Assembly: GCA_019218375.1 (NCBI GenBank)
Contig: JAHUUK010000005.1
Span: 1 to 64,000 of the forward strand
Length of the DNA stretch: 64,000 nucleotides
Direction of reading: 5' to 3'
DNA from: Dermabacteraceae bacterium TAE3-ERU5
GTDB lineage: Bacteria > Actinomycetota > Actinomycetes > Actinomycetales > Dermabacteraceae
Positions 1 to 8,448 of this stretch are shown here, piece by piece. Position 1 is the stretch's first letter. The number at the start of each line of letters is the position of its first letter. Under the pieces are notes generated by a model. The model did not search any database. It was not told the DNA's origin and saw only the letters and a program-made list of their open reading frames with translations. The position numbers were made by a program, and so were the translations under genes.

Positions 1-1
1 T

Positions 2-119
2 TTACGGTGGTCATAGCGTAGGGGAAACGCCCGGTCTCATTCCGAACCCGGAAGCTAAGCTCTACTGCGCCGATGGTACTGCACTCGGGAGGGTGTGGGA
101 GAGTAGGTCGCTGCCGTAA
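2..119 (+). rRNA. rrf: 5S ribosomal RNA
   Basis: This is a complete 5S rRNA of about 118 nt. The 5' TTACGG and 3' CCGTAA ends pair as the terminal helix. The internal stretches CATTCCGAACCCGGAAGC and GGGAGAGTAGGTCGC are the conserved helix III and helix V/I segments of bacterial 5S. It is the last gene of an rRNA operon whose 16S and 23S lie before the window, and a T-rich terminator follows at once. Confidence 0.95.
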
Positions 120-129
120 TTTTCTTTGT

Positions 130-164
130 GGGGGGTCGCCTTTTTGGGTGGCCCCCTTTTTTTT
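130..164 (+). terminator. rRNA operon terminator
   Basis: A GC-rich hairpin (GGGGGTCGCC against GGGTGGCCCCC around a TTTTT loop) is followed by eight Ts. It sits about 11 nt after the 5S gene and is a typical Rho-independent terminator for the rRNA operon. Confidence 0.85.
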
Positions 165-183
165 GTGTGTTTATGTGTGGGGT

Positions 184-205
184 GGGTTTGGTGGCCACCA
201 AACCC
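184..205. repeat. perfect 22-bp palindrome
   Basis: The arms GGGTTTGGTGG and CCACCAAACCC abut with no loop, giving a perfect 11+11 palindrome between the rRNA terminator and the next gene, 66 nt before its start. It has no T-tract, so it fits a dimeric repressor site or a backup structure better than a terminator. No regulator can be assigned. Confidence 0.6.
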
Positions 206-270
206 AACACGCGGCTAAAACGGTTTAGGGAACGGGCGATTACTTTCCTAAGGCTGGGGAATAGTAGATT

Positions 271-906
271 GTGCCTGTGACTAGAAAAAGCCTTTTGAAC
301 TGCTTTTTTATCGCGGCAGCTATCGCCTACAGCAGCTGGGTATTGACCCTACTTCTGCCCTCGACCACGCTCAGCCCCATAGTCCACTATGTATCCGAAT
401 ACGCGGCCAGTAATCAGCCCTGGCACCTGCTTTATCGGGCAGGGGACGGGCTGTCGGCCCTATTCATTGCGGCCGGGCTGTGGACCGTGCGCAGCAACAA
501 GACGGCGCTCTGGTGGGCACTAACAGCATTCGCCCTATTCACACTCGGGGACGCGCTATTCCCGTTCGCCTGTGCCATTCATCAAGAACCCTGCGCCAGC
601 CAAGCAGCGGCCTGGCAACTGCCCCTAACCCACTACCTGCACTCGCTCACCAGCGTGCTGCTTTCCACCGCCCTGATCGCCGCAATGGGGATAGACGCGA
701 TTAAAAACCGCAACCCGCTCCGCATGGGCGTTTCCGCGCTAGCGATAGGCGCAATGTTCATTTCCGTGCTCGGTGAACTGGATCTACACACGGTAGGGGG
801 CCTGCTCCAGCGCGTGCAGCTCAGCGGCATCTCGATCTGGCTAGTACTGGTCGCACCGCTGCTGGCCGCCGACCACCGGAGCGCCGCCGATCCCAGGCGA
901 AGCTAG
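271..906 (+). CDS. DUF998-like integral membrane protein
   Basis: The 211-residue protein has about six hydrophobic segments (roughly residues 10-30, 55-75, 80-100, 120-145, 152-172 and 180-200) and short loops. The early conserved acidic/aromatic pattern (HYVSEYAA), followed by a second helix with GDGLSALFIAAG, resembles the DUF998 family, whose function is not established. The start is GTG at 271, with GTG at 277 an in-frame alternative. The gene stands alone and converges with the sulfatase, their ends overlapping by a few bases. Family assignment is by pattern only. Confidence 0.65.
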   Translation: MPVTRKSLLNCFFIAAAIAYSSWVLTLLLPSTTLSPIVHYVSEYAASNQPWHLLYRAGDGLSALFIAAGLWTVRSNKTALWWALTAFALFTLGDALFPFACAIHQEPCASQAAAWQLPLTHYLHSLTSVLLSTALIAAMGIDAIKNRNPLRMGVSALAIGAMFISVLGELDLHTVGGLLQRVQLSGISIWLVLVAPLLAADHRSAADPRRS

Positions 907-2318
907 GGGAGGGGCAGCCCGACCTCGCGCCGCCAGGCCACGTGGCGCTCCTCTAGCTGCGCAGCCAGCTCTGGGTTTTCCGACAGCCGTTCCACGGACT
1001 CTCCCTCGCCGTCGGCAAACAGGGACAGGGAAAGTCCCTCACCGACGTCCACGTGCTCTACCCCGCGCAAATACTCAGCCTGCGGGGAACCAGGCTGGCT
1101 GTAGCGCAGCTTCGCCTCCGGAACGCGCACGGCCCACTGAAACCCCGTATCGAAATGCAGCGCGTCGTGCACAGGCCGGGCCGGATCGGCAAACACTCCC
1201 GTCAGGGAAACCCCATCGACGGGAACCGCTGGATCGAGACTCACCCCGGCCAGCGCCGCGAACGTCGGCAGCAGATCCAGGGAACTCACCAGGGAATCGC
1301 TAGTGCTGCCGGGAGCGATCACGCCGGGCCAGGAGGCCACGAACGGGACGCGGATACCGCCCTCGAACAGGGTGTATTTGGTGCCACGCAGGGGGAGATT
1401 GCTGCCGTAGTTACAGGTAGAGCCGCCGTTATCGGTCAGGTAAACCACCAGCGTGTTTTCGCGCTGGCCGGTTTCTTCCAACGTATCCAGCAGATGCCCC
1501 ACCTCCCGGTCCAGCAGCTCCAGCTGGGCCAGGTAGAACTCCCTGCCGTTCGGCAGATTCGGCGAAATCGCGCCGTCGTACCAGTCCAGGTACTCGTTCA
1601 TCTCCCCATCGAAGTCGGGATGCTTCGGTAGGCCCCGCGCGTCCAGTTCCTCATCCGGTAGCTGCCAGGCAAAGTTATGCACGGCGTTAAAGGCAACCAT
1701 GCAAAAGAACGGTTCGTCAGCTGCCGTATCGCCCGCGCGCATGAAGTCCTGTGCGCGGCGCGAAAACTCCGCCGTCAAATGGTTATGGCAGGAAACCCGT
1801 TCGCCGTTTTCCACCATCGGCTGCACACCCACCACCGGCGCGGCCTCACCGGCCCGCGCCACCTCTTCTTCCCCGTGGCGCAGGTAGTGCAGGCGTCCCA
1901 TGGAAAGCGCGGCCAGGCCGTAGAAAGACTCCGCGAAACCGTGCTGATCCGGGCAAGAACGCGCCCCGTAATCATCCGGGCCGTAATGGACCTTGCCGAA
2001 ATAGCCCGTGCGATAGCCCGCCTCGGCCAAAACCTCCGGCATACTGCGCCACGGCTGCGGCGCGAAGCGGGAAGAATCGAACCAGCGCGCACCCCAGCGC
2101 TGCTGATAAGCCCCGGCCATCATGCCGGCGCGAGACGGGGAACAGATCGGGGCGCTCACGTACCCGTTGCGAAAATCCATCCCGGACGCAACCAGTCGAT
2201 CCAGGTTGGGGGTACTCACCTCCGGGTGCACGCCCCGGCAGGAAAGGTCGGCGTACCCGTGATCGTCGGAAACAATCAGCAGGATGTTGGGCTTACTTCC
2301 CATCCGGCACCGTCCCAT
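903..2318 (-). CDS. type I sulfatase (formylglycine-dependent)
   Basis: A sulfate ester hydrolase of the alkaline phosphatase superfamily. The N-terminus has the metal-binding aspartates in IVSDDHG (about residues 16-21). C59 in CSPSRAG is the cysteine that a formylglycine-generating enzyme converts to the catalytic aldehyde. TDNGG and RGTKYTLFEGG supply further metal and substrate ligands. No signal peptide is visible, so it probably acts in the cytoplasm, which is unusual for sulfatases that attack large glycans. It lies 30 bp downstream of a sugar kinase on the same strand, suggesting a small operon for a sulfated or released sugar. ATG at 2303 is an alternative start. The substrate cannot be read from sequence. 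Confidence 0.88.
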   Translation of the reverse strand: MGRCRMGSKPNILLIVSDDHGYADLSCRGVHPEVSTPNLDRLVASGMDFRNGYVSAPICSPSRAGMMAGAYQQRWGARWFDSSRFAPQPWRSMPEVLAEAGYRTGYFGKVHYGPDDYGARSCPDQHGFAESFYGLAALSMGRLHYLRHGEEEVARAGEAAPVVGVQPMVENGERVSCHNHLTAEFSRRAQDFMRAGDTAADEPFFCMVAFNAVHNFAWQLPDEELDARGLPKHPDFDGEMNEYLDWYDGAISPNLPNGREFYLAQLELLDREVGHLLDTLEETGQRENTLVVYLTDNGGSTCNYGSNLPLRGTKYTLFEGGIRVPFVASWPGVIAPGSTSDSLVSSLDLLPTFAALAGVSLDPAVPVDGVSLTGVFADPARPVHDALHFDTGFQWAVRVPEAKLRYSQPGSPQAEYLRGVEHVDVGEGLSLSLFADGEGESVERLSENPELAAQLEERHVAWRREVGLPLP

Positions 2319-2348
2319 CGTTAGCTGCCAGCCCGCGCTGGCCGTGTA

Positions 2349-3284
2349 TTACTGGCGGCCGACGTCGGTGTGGCGCGCCAAAAAATCGTCCACCTCACTG
2401 CGCAACGGTGCGCTAGCGGGCCCGTGCCGGGTCACCTTGATGGCCGCCGCAGCATTGGCACGGCGGGCAGCCTCCAGCCAGGAAAGCCCCTGCGCTACCT
2501 CGGCGAGCAGCACGCCCGTGTGAGTATCGCCCGCACCGTTGGTGTCCACCGGGACCTGGGGGAAGCCGGGCACGTGGATCGGCCTGCCCCTTTCGAAAAC
2601 ATAACACCCGTCGCTGCCATCGCGCACCACTATGCGGGCGCCGCGCGGCAGCATACGTTGCAGCGGCAGGAAGGTGCCGAGCAGATCGTCTATCCCCGTT
2701 ACGCTGCGTGCCTCGTCCGCATTGGAAGTCCACACCGACGTCAGGCGCAGCATGCGTTTGCGTAGCCGCTCGGGAAAATCCGGGAATGGCGCGCCGGGGT
2801 CAAGCACCACCCGCACCCCCTGGGGCAGGGATTCCAGCCAGGTCAGCAACGGCTCCTGGGTGGGGGCAAAGAGGCTGTATCCGCTCACGCAGACCAGATC
2901 CCCCGGCTGTGGCTCCAGGCGCTGCAGGGAGGCCACGCTGATGCGCCTCTCGGCACCGTAGGTGGTGACGAACGTGCGTTCCGCGCTCGGTTCCACCAGC
3001 ACCAAGCAGAGCCCCGTGTCACTATCGGGGATCGGTGCGTCCGAAAGCGCCACGCCTTCCGCCCGCAGGGTCTGGCGCACCAGGTCGCCGTTCGGTCCGG
3101 TTCCGTGGGCGCCCCCGTGCACGGCCTGCGCCCCGCTGCGTGCGGCCGCCACCAGGATGTTTACTGCGCCACCGGCGTATAGGCGCTGAGAGGAGGCGTT
3201 TACGTTCCCGCCGCGGACGGGTATCTGCGGCACCTCGACGACCATATCGACGAGCGCCTGGGCGGTGTGTAGCACGCGAGGCAT
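2349..3284 (-). CDS. PfkB-family carbohydrate kinase
   Basis: A ribokinase-like ATP-dependent sugar or nucleoside kinase. The N-terminal substrate region contains GGAVNILVAAARSGA, and the C-terminus has the PfkB signature DTNGAGDTHTGVL, whose GAGD forms the anion hole with the catalytic aspartate. The 311-residue length is normal. The reading frame extends far upstream without a stop, but homology starts at MPRVLH (ATG 3284); ATG 3293 is an alternative. It is the first gene of a pair with the sulfatase and is divergent from the sulfurtransferase. The exact sugar is unknown. Confidence 0.85.
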   Translation of the reverse strand: MPRVLHTAQALVDMVVEVPQIPVRGGNVNASSQRLYAGGAVNILVAAARSGAQAVHGGAHGTGPNGDLVRQTLRAEGVALSDAPIPDSDTGLCLVLVEPSAERTFVTTYGAERRISVASLQRLEPQPGDLVCVSGYSLFAPTQEPLLTWLESLPQGVRVVLDPGAPFPDFPERLRKRMLRLTSVWTSNADEARSVTGIDDLLGTFLPLQRMLPRGARIVVRDGSDGCYVFERGRPIHVPGFPQVPVDTNGAGDTHTGVLLAEVAQGLSWLEAARRANAAAAIKVTRHGPASAPLRSEVDDFLARHTDVGRQ

Positions 3285-3344
3285 AGCCCCCATCCTAGAC
3301 GCCGCGTACCCGACTCTGGCCGCACCTCTCATAGGATTGCGTAT

Positions 3345-4172
3345 ATGAGCCAAATACCGCCGATAGTGGACTACGAATGGTGCGCGGCGCAGACGGGGCG
3401 CCCGCTGCGTTACGCGGACGTACGCTGGAGCCTGGCCCGGCCCGACGGGCGCGCCGACTACCTGGCGGGGCACATCCCCGGAGCCGTTTACGTGGATCTG
3501 GAAACTCAGCTCACCGACCCGCCCAGCCCCCAGCGCGGACGCCACCCCCTGCCGCAGCCGACCCTTTTCGCGCAGGCCATGCGCGAACTTGGCATCTGTG
3601 ACGACACCCTGGTGGTTGCCTACGACGACTGCGGCGGCCTTTCTGCCGCCCGGCTGGTGTGGCTGCTGCGCGCCTGCGGGCACCCGGCCGCCCTGCTGGC
3701 GGACGGACTGCGCGGCTATCCCGGTGAGCTGGAAAGCAGCCCCGTGGAGGTAGCGACAGCGGAGTTCACCGCCAGCCCCTGGCCCCCCTCGCTCCTGGCC
3801 GACGTTAGCGAGGTGGCGGAGGTTTCCCAAAACGCGGGCAGCAAAGGCAAACGCAGGCTCATCGATTCGCGCGCGGAGGAACGCTACCGGGGCGAGCACG
3901 AACCCGTAGACGCCCGCGCCGGGCACATTCCGGGAGCGATAAACGCCCCGGTAACGGAGAAACTCAGCGGCAAGAAAGCGTCGGCACTACAAAAACGCTT
4001 CCGCAAAGCGGGACTGGTAGAGGGCGAAACCCCGCTCGTTTACTGCGGTTCGGGAGTCACCGCCTGCCTCAACCTGCTACTGCTGGAAAAGGCCGGTTGG
4101 CGCGGGCGGCTATACCCCGGATCTTTTTCCCAGTGGGCGGCCGATCCGGCCCGCGAGGTAGAGGTTGGATAA
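3345..4172 (+). CDS. sseA: thiosulfate/3-mercaptopyruvate sulfurtransferase (rhodanese)
   Basis: The 275-residue protein has two rhodanese domains, which is the SseA/TST layout. The inactive N-terminal domain has the hinge GHIPGAVYVDLE, and the C-terminal domain has GHIPGAINAPV. The catalytic cysteine lies in YCGSGVTAC near residue 232. The loop CGSGVTA matches thiosulfate/mercaptopyruvate sulfurtransferases rather than single-domain rhodaneses. It transfers sulfane sulfur from thiosulfate or 3-mercaptopyruvate to cyanide or thiols in the cytoplasm. The preferred donor cannot be decided here. Confidence 0.88.
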   Translation: MSQIPPIVDYEWCAAQTGRPLRYADVRWSLARPDGRADYLAGHIPGAVYVDLETQLTDPPSPQRGRHPLPQPTLFAQAMRELGICDDTLVVAYDDCGGLSAARLVWLLRACGHPAALLADGLRGYPGELESSPVEVATAEFTASPWPPSLLADVSEVAEVSQNAGSKGKRRLIDSRAEERYRGEHEPVDARAGHIPGAINAPVTEKLSGKKASALQKRFRKAGLVEGETPLVYCGSGVTACLNLLLLEKAGWRGRLYPGSFSQWAADPAREVEVG

Positions 4173-4332
4173 CGGTCTGCAATAGGCCTTTAAGTAGCCG
4201 ACAAAAGTGGGCTACCCTGGCGTAAGAACCCGCTTTTCCCGACCGGAAATCACGGGTGTACCAAAGCGGGTATGCGGCTTAGCGCGCCCCCGCCTGCCCG
4301 TTTAAATACCGCATGGAAAGCTAGGGGAGACC

Positions 4333-5283
4333 GTGACTAAGCCCGTGACTTCGGTCGACGAATACCGCGAAAAGTGGCCGCAGTTCGTCGCCGCCGCGCA
4401 GTCGCTCGGGAAACGGGTACGGGAAATCCTGCGCGACGGCGGTATCGACTTTCGCGACGTCATAGCCCGCGCTAAAACCGTCGAATCCCTCTACGGCAAA
4501 CTCGCGCGGGAAGGCTTCGGGGAAATATCTGACGTGCACGACCTACTGGGCGTGCGCGTGGTCTGCAACGTCGAACCGGACATAGCTCGGGTGGCCGACT
4601 CCCTCAGCGAAGAATTCACCGTGGTGGAGGTGCGCGATAAATCCCGCGAAGTGCGCGAACGCGGCGAAATCGGCTACAGCGGACTGCACCTGATCGTGGA
4701 AAACGAGGTGGCCTGCCGCGCCGAAATTCAGATTCGCACCATCCTGCAGGACGCCTGGGCACAGTTCGAACACGGCGTGCGCTACAAGCCCGTTTCCGGG
4801 GAAACCAGCGCCGAAATAGACCGCTCCCTAACCCTGGCATCCGGCCTCCTGGAACTCGCAGATGCCCAGTTCGCAAAAGTGCAGGCGCTACAGATCGAGC
4901 ATTCGATAGCGCGCCGCCACACCATCCGGGGAGACGAGGACGAACGCAGCATCAGCATCGACGATCTGCGCGACGCCCTGCTGGAAGCCCTGCCCGGCAA
5001 GCGCCTCTCCAAAAAATCCCACTACATGTGGGGGCTGCAGCTGCTCTCCGCCATGGGAATCTCCTCCCCGGCGGCGCTGCGCCGCTTCCTGGCGGGCATG
5101 GACCCGGATCGCATCCGCGAGGTCATGCACTACCGCTACATTCCCGGCCCGGTCCGGCTCCTGGACGACATGCTGCTGCTCGCCTTCGGGGAAGAATACG
5201 TGGCCCGCACCAAGGAAATCGGGGAGGACCCGAACCGCGAACGCAAACTCGGCTCCCGCCTGGCGAAAATAAACCAGGCTTAA
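4333..5283 (+). CDS. RelA/SpoT-domain nucleotidyltransferase (small alarmone synthetase type)
   Basis: A stand-alone (p)ppGpp-synthetase-type domain in residues 20-190, with RAKTVESLYGKL (46-57), DLLGVR (70-75), GYSGLH (114-119) and EIQIRTILQDAWAQFEH (131-147). These match the ATP/GTP-binding and catalytic motifs of the family. There is no HD hydrolase domain and no TGS/ACT, so it is not the long Rel. About 120 C-terminal residues extend beyond the usual small synthetase. The middle motif reads GYSGLH where classical alarmone synthetases have GYRSxH, so another target such as tRNA (toxSAS-like) is possible, though no obvious antitoxin gene is adjacent. The start is GTG with AGGGGAG just upstream. 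Confidence 0.82.
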   Translation: MTKPVTSVDEYREKWPQFVAAAQSLGKRVREILRDGGIDFRDVIARAKTVESLYGKLAREGFGEISDVHDLLGVRVVCNVEPDIARVADSLSEEFTVVEVRDKSREVRERGEIGYSGLHLIVENEVACRAEIQIRTILQDAWAQFEHGVRYKPVSGETSAEIDRSLTLASGLLELADAQFAKVQALQIEHSIARRHTIRGDEDERSISIDDLRDALLEALPGKRLSKKSHYMWGLQLLSAMGISSPAALRRFLAGMDPDRIREVMHYRYIPGPVRLLDDMLLLAFGEEYVARTKEIGEDPNRERKLGSRLAKINQA

Positions 5284-5320
5284 CGCACGCAAGAGGCGGT
5301 TTCCGGTTAGGCTCGAAACC

Positions 5321-6262
5321 ATGAAGGTTCTCGTTCCGACCACCATCGAACTGTCCCTCAACCTGCCCGACGGCTGGGAAAGCGCCAGCTACGACCCGAA
5401 AGAAACGATCCCCGCCGCACACCGCGACGTAGACGTCCTGGTCGTTTGGGGCAACAGCGATAAGAACATTACCGACGCGGTAGCGAACTGCCCCCGCCTG
5501 CGCCTGCTGCAAGGGCTCCTGGCCGGGGTAGACCGGCTGCTGGGCATGGACCTGCCAGAGCATATTCGCATCGCCTCCGGCGTCGGGCTGCACTCACGCA
5601 CGGTCAGCGAACACACCCTGGCCCTGCTGCTCAGCCTGGTACGGCGCATGCCCGAATGCGCTCAGGCGCAGGCGCAGCACCGCTGGGCCGCAGAAATGGG
5701 CGGTATCCAGCCGCTGCACCCGGAAGGCAGGATCACCACCCTGCTCGATGCGCGCGTGCTGATCTGGGGCTTCGGCGCGATCGGGCAGCACCTCGCCCCC
5801 ATGCTGACGGCGTTCGATGCCAACGTGCGCGGCGTCGCCCGCAGCGCGGGGGAGCGGGCAGGTTTTGAGACGCTCACCCCCGAACAGGCACGGGAGGCAC
5901 TCGCCGAAACCGATGTCTTGATCAACGTGCTGCCCGCCAGCCAGCAAACGCAGGGACTTTTCGACGCCGAACTGTTCGCCGCCCTGCCCGCTCACGCTTT
6001 CTTCGTGAACGTCGGCCGTGGCAGCAGCGTGGTAGAGGAAGACCTGGTGCAGGCCCTGCGCGAGGGCACCCTGGCGGGGGCGGCGCTGGACGTTGCCGCC
6101 ACCGAGCCTCTGCCCGCGGATTCGCCCCTGTGGCAGGCCCCCAACCTGATCATCACCCCGCACGCCGCGGGCGGCCGCCCGGTAGGTGCCGCCGAACGGA
6201 TCGCGGAAAACTGCTCCCGGCTGGCGCGGGGAGAAGAACTGCTCCACGAAGAAAAGCGCTAG
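5321..6262 (+). CDS. D-isomer specific 2-hydroxyacid dehydrogenase
   Basis: An NAD(P)-dependent oxidoreductase of the D-2-hydroxyacid dehydrogenase family, 313 residues. The Rossmann glycine motif is in LIWGFGAIGQHLA (about residues 148-160). The catalytic trio is visible: R in NVGRGS, E in AATEPLP and H in ITPHAAG. It starts 37 nt after the RelA/SpoT-domain gene and may share its transcript. Substrates in the family include glyoxylate, hydroxypyruvate and D-lactate, and the choice cannot be made here. Confidence 0.88.
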   Translation: MKVLVPTTIELSLNLPDGWESASYDPKETIPAAHRDVDVLVVWGNSDKNITDAVANCPRLRLLQGLLAGVDRLLGMDLPEHIRIASGVGLHSRTVSEHTLALLLSLVRRMPECAQAQAQHRWAAEMGGIQPLHPEGRITTLLDARVLIWGFGAIGQHLAPMLTAFDANVRGVARSAGERAGFETLTPEQAREALAETDVLINVLPASQQTQGLFDAELFAALPAHAFFVNVGRGSSVVEEDLVQALREGTLAGAALDVAATEPLPADSPLWQAPNLIITPHAAGGRPVGAAERIAENCSRLARGEELLHEEKR

Positions 6263-6267
6263 CTGAC

Positions 6268-6295
6268 GCAGCCGCTCTCGCGGTGCAGCGGCTGC
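6268..6295. terminator. bidirectional hairpin between convergent genes
   Basis: GCAGCCGCT pairs with AGCGGCTGC (9 bp) directly after the dehydrogenase stop and before the end of the convergent CobW-like gene. It has no clear T-run, so termination in either direction is inferred from position. Confidence 0.5.
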
Positions 6296-6328
6296 CTCAC
6301 CCGACGTCAGGCCAGGCCCCCTGTCGGG

Positions 6329-7402
6329 TCAGGCGCTGCGCGAGCGCTCTCCGAGCCAGGGCGAGAGCGGGTCCGGCCTGCCCAGCCAGGGCAGCAGCCC
6401 CTGTTCCCATTCCTCGTCAGTGAGCAGGCAGTCGCGGAAGGCGTCGGCCACCCGCTGTCGGTCAGCCGGATCGATGCCGGTCACGATCAGGCGGGTGGTA
6501 GGCAGCTCCCTGCCGCTGGAGGAATGCGAGCCGATTGACACCTGGCCGCCCGCGCCGTCCCACTGGCAGATGGTGCCGGGCCTGGTCGGAACCCAGAAAC
6601 GCCCCCGGGAGCGGAGCTTGCCGGAACCGAGGCGCTCGATGTGCTTCAGCAGCCGATCCGGGTGGAACGGACGCTTAGAACTGAGGTCCAGCGTCCAGGT
6701 GCCGTGCGCGGTCGGCCCGCCCCACGGCTGCACCGTGCGCGGATCGCAGCGGTGCGAGGCCGACTCCGGATTGTGCTCGCCGGTAAATAAGATTCCCGGA
6801 TCCAGCGTGTGAATGCCGCGCACCCCGAGGGTGTCGTGCGCGCGTAGGTGCTCGATCAGTTCATCCCCGGCCGTGCCCATATCGCCGCAGAGGATGAGCA
6901 CGTCTGCGTATTCGAGCTGGGAACACAGGGCCTCGCCGACGCTGCGTTCATCATCCTGCGTCATGCCCAGGCCGCGCTCAGCCAGGGTGTCATCACCCAA
7001 AATGTCGCGCACGGCCGCATCGGCATCCACTATTGCGGCCACGGGGGAGAGGTGCGCGCCCTCCACGGCGCCATCCAGCGCCCTGGCCAGCATGAGCGCA
7101 TCGGCGCCGACCGGCAGCGCGAACAGGATCGCATCCCAGCGGCCGCTGTCTACCAGGCGTTGCAGGGTCGGGATCGCGTCCTCGCGCACGGCGCAGCCCG
7201 CGCAGGGGTGTTCGAGGTAAACCTGTTCGTCCTCTACGATGCCGCCCGCGTCAAGCACCAGGCGGCGTAGCGTGCCCGCGTTCGCGTCTAGCTCGTGGCG
7301 CAGCACGACCAGTCCGGGCTGATCCATCAGCAGGTTGGCGCTCAGCGCATCGCGCAGCACCGGGTCTATCGCTGCGAGCAGCGAAATCGGCGTGGTAGAC
7401 AT
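6329..7402 (-). CDS. CobW/COG0523-like protein of the zinc-starvation locus (Mrf-like)
   Basis: About 357 residues. The C-terminal half (from roughly 215, with HGTWTLDLSSKRPFHPDRL and the KLRSRGRFWVPTRP stretch) is a CobW C-terminal domain. The N-terminal half keeps the order of a G3E GTPase but has no Walker A P-loop where one is expected, and carries CAGC (about residues 68-71) in place of the family CxCC metal motif. It is divergent from five zinc-free ribosomal protein genes with one Zur-like box between. In mycobacteria a CobW-like gene in the same setting encodes Mrf, a factor that recruits a hibernation protein to ribosomes in low zinc; the parallel here is inferred. ATG 7402 has GGAG 5 nt upstream; GTG 7408 is an alternative. 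Confidence 0.75.
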   Translation of the reverse strand: MSTTPISLLAAIDPVLRDALSANLLMDQPGLVVLRHELDANAGTLRRLVLDAGGIVEDEQVYLEHPCAGCAVREDAIPTLQRLVDSGRWDAILFALPVGADALMLARALDGAVEGAHLSPVAAIVDADAAVRDILGDDTLAERGLGMTQDDERSVGEALCSQLEYADVLILCGDMGTAGDELIEHLRAHDTLGVRGIHTLDPGILFTGEHNPESASHRCDPRTVQPWGGPTAHGTWTLDLSSKRPFHPDRLLKHIERLGSGKLRSRGRFWVPTRPGTICQWDGAGGQVSIGSHSSSGRELPTTRLIVTGIDPADRQRVADAFRDCLLTDEEWEQGLLPWLGRPDPLSPWLGERSRSA

Positions 7403-7421
7403 GAACACTCCATTCCTTGAC

Positions 7422-7434
7422 GATAACGATTATC
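7422..7434. promoter_or_regulatory. Zur-like operator
   Basis: GATAACGATTATC is a perfect 5+3+5 inverted repeat, embedded in TTGAcGATAACGATTATCAA. It closely resembles actinobacterial Zur boxes of the type TGATAATNATTATCA. It lies midway between the divergent CobW-like gene (20 nt) and the L28 paralogue (19 nt), so one dimer or pair could repress both. Zur control of zinc-free ribosomal paralogues is established in Streptomyces and mycobacteria. Confidence 0.8.
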
Positions 7435-7453
7435 AATAATACAGTGTCGTGAC

Positions 7454-7690
7454 ATGTCCGCATACTGTCAGGTCACACAGGCCAAGCCGAGCTTCGGCCG
7501 CAACGTTTCGCACTCCAACCGCCGCACCTCGCGCAGGTTCATGCCGAACCTGCAGCGCAAGAAGTACTACGTGCCTTCGCTGGGGCGCAGCGTCACCCTC
7601 ACCGTGTCGGCGCGCGGCATCAAGATCATCGACGCCCGTGGCATCGACTCCGTAGTGAACGAGATTCTGCGCCGCGGCGAAAAGCTGTAA
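7454..7690 (+). CDS. rpmB: 50S ribosomal protein L28, zinc-free paralogue
   Basis: The 78-residue L28 begins MSAYCQVT, where zinc-binding actinobacterial L28 has CxxC; only one Cys remains, so the zinc ribbon is lost. The conserved core ([20 protein letters not shown]) is intact. It heads an operon of five zinc-free ribosomal proteins that replace zinc-containing copies in zinc limitation and release their metal. No good Shine-Dalgarno precedes the ATG, and the short distance to the operator fits a leaderless or very short leader. Confidence 0.92.
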   Translation: MSAYCQVTQAKPSFGRNVSHSNRRTSRRFMPNLQRKKYYVPSLGRSVTLTVSARGIKIIDARGIDSVVNEILRRGEKL

Positions 7691-7712
7691 ACGAAGAGAT
7701 AAGGAAACGCGC

Positions 7713-7880
7713 ATGGCAAAAAAGAGCGACGTGCGCCCGATCATCAAGCTCCGCTCCACAGCGGGGACCGGGTACACCTACATGACCACCAAGAACCGGC
7801 GAAATACCCCGGACAGGCTGGTCATCCGCAAATATGACCCGGTGATTCGCCGCGTCGTCGAATTCAAGGAGGAGCGCTGA
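7713..7880 (+). CDS. rpmG: 50S ribosomal protein L33, zinc-free paralogue
   Basis: A 55-residue L33, beginning [18 protein letters not shown] and containing [15 protein letters not shown], the family core. Both CxxC pairs of zinc L33 are absent. The gene has an AAGGAAA ribosome site and its TGA stop abuts the ATG of the S14 gene (7881). It is the second gene of the zinc-starvation operon. Confidence 0.92.
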   Translation: MAKKSDVRPIIKLRSTAGTGYTYMTTKNRRNTPDRLVIRKYDPVIRRVVEFKEER

Positions 7881-8186
7881 ATGGCTAAGAAATCCAAGGT
7901 CGCGCGCAACCGGCAGCGTGCCGAGGTCGTGGCCCGCTACGCAGAGCGCCGCCGCGAATTGAAGCGGCAGATCAAATCGCCGCACAGCAGCCCCCAGCAG
8001 GTGGAGGCCGCCGTGCGCGAGCTGCAGAAGATGCCGCGCGACGCCTCCGCCACCCGGCTGCGTAACCGCGACCAGATCGATGGTCGCCCCCGCGCCTACC
8101 TGCGCAAGTTCGGCCTTTCCAGGGTGAACCTGCGCTCCCTCGCACACCGCGGCGAACTGCCCGGTGTCACCAAATCGAGCTGGTAA
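7881..8186 (+). CDS. rpsN: 30S ribosomal protein S14, zinc-free paralogue
   Basis: The 101-residue long form of S14. The C-terminal core ([21 protein letters not shown]) is conserved, but the region that in the short type S14 carries two CxxC motifs has no cysteines. Its start directly follows the L33 stop, which implies translational coupling. It is the third gene of the operon. Confidence 0.93.
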   Translation: MAKKSKVARNRQRAEVVARYAERRRELKRQIKSPHSSPQQVEAAVRELQKMPRDASATRLRNRDQIDGRPRAYLRKFGLSRVNLRSLAHRGELPGVTKSSW

Positions 8187-8195
8187 GGAATAACC

Positions 8196-8444
8196 GTGAA
8201 ACCAGGCATTCATCCCACCTACGAAAAGGTGATCTTCCGCGATAAGAGCGCGGACTTCGCCTTCCTGACACGCTCCACCCGCACCTCCGACGTCGCCATG
8301 ACCTGGGAGGACGGCAAGGAATACCCGGTGATTGACGTGGAGATCTCCTCCGCCTCGCACCCCTTCTACACCGGCAACGCCCGCGTGGTCGATACCGCGG
8401 GCCGAGTCGAAAAGTTCAACCGCCGCTACGGAAAGAAGAAGTGA
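8196..8444 (+). CDS. rpmE2: 50S ribosomal protein L31 type B, zinc-free
   Basis: The 82-residue type B L31 has [16 protein letters not shown] at the N-terminus and [28 protein letters not shown] in the core. It lacks the CxxC of zinc-binding type A L31. GTG starts at 8196 with AAGGAA upstream. It is the fourth gene of the operon. Confidence 0.93.
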   Translation: MKPGIHPTYEKVIFRDKSADFAFLTRSTRTSDVAMTWEDGKEYPVIDVEISSASHPFYTGNARVVDTAGRVEKFNRRYGKKK

Positions 8445-8448
8445 CGCC

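Noticed and set aside
3285-3926. Extended N-terminus of the PfkB kinase
   Set aside because: It would lie antisense to the sulfurtransferase gene and has no homology; the kinase starts at 3284.
6329-7402. CobW-like gene as a cobalamin biosynthesis enzyme
   Set aside because: The P-loop is absent and the context is zinc-free ribosomal proteins with a Zur-like box; no cobalamin genes are nearby.
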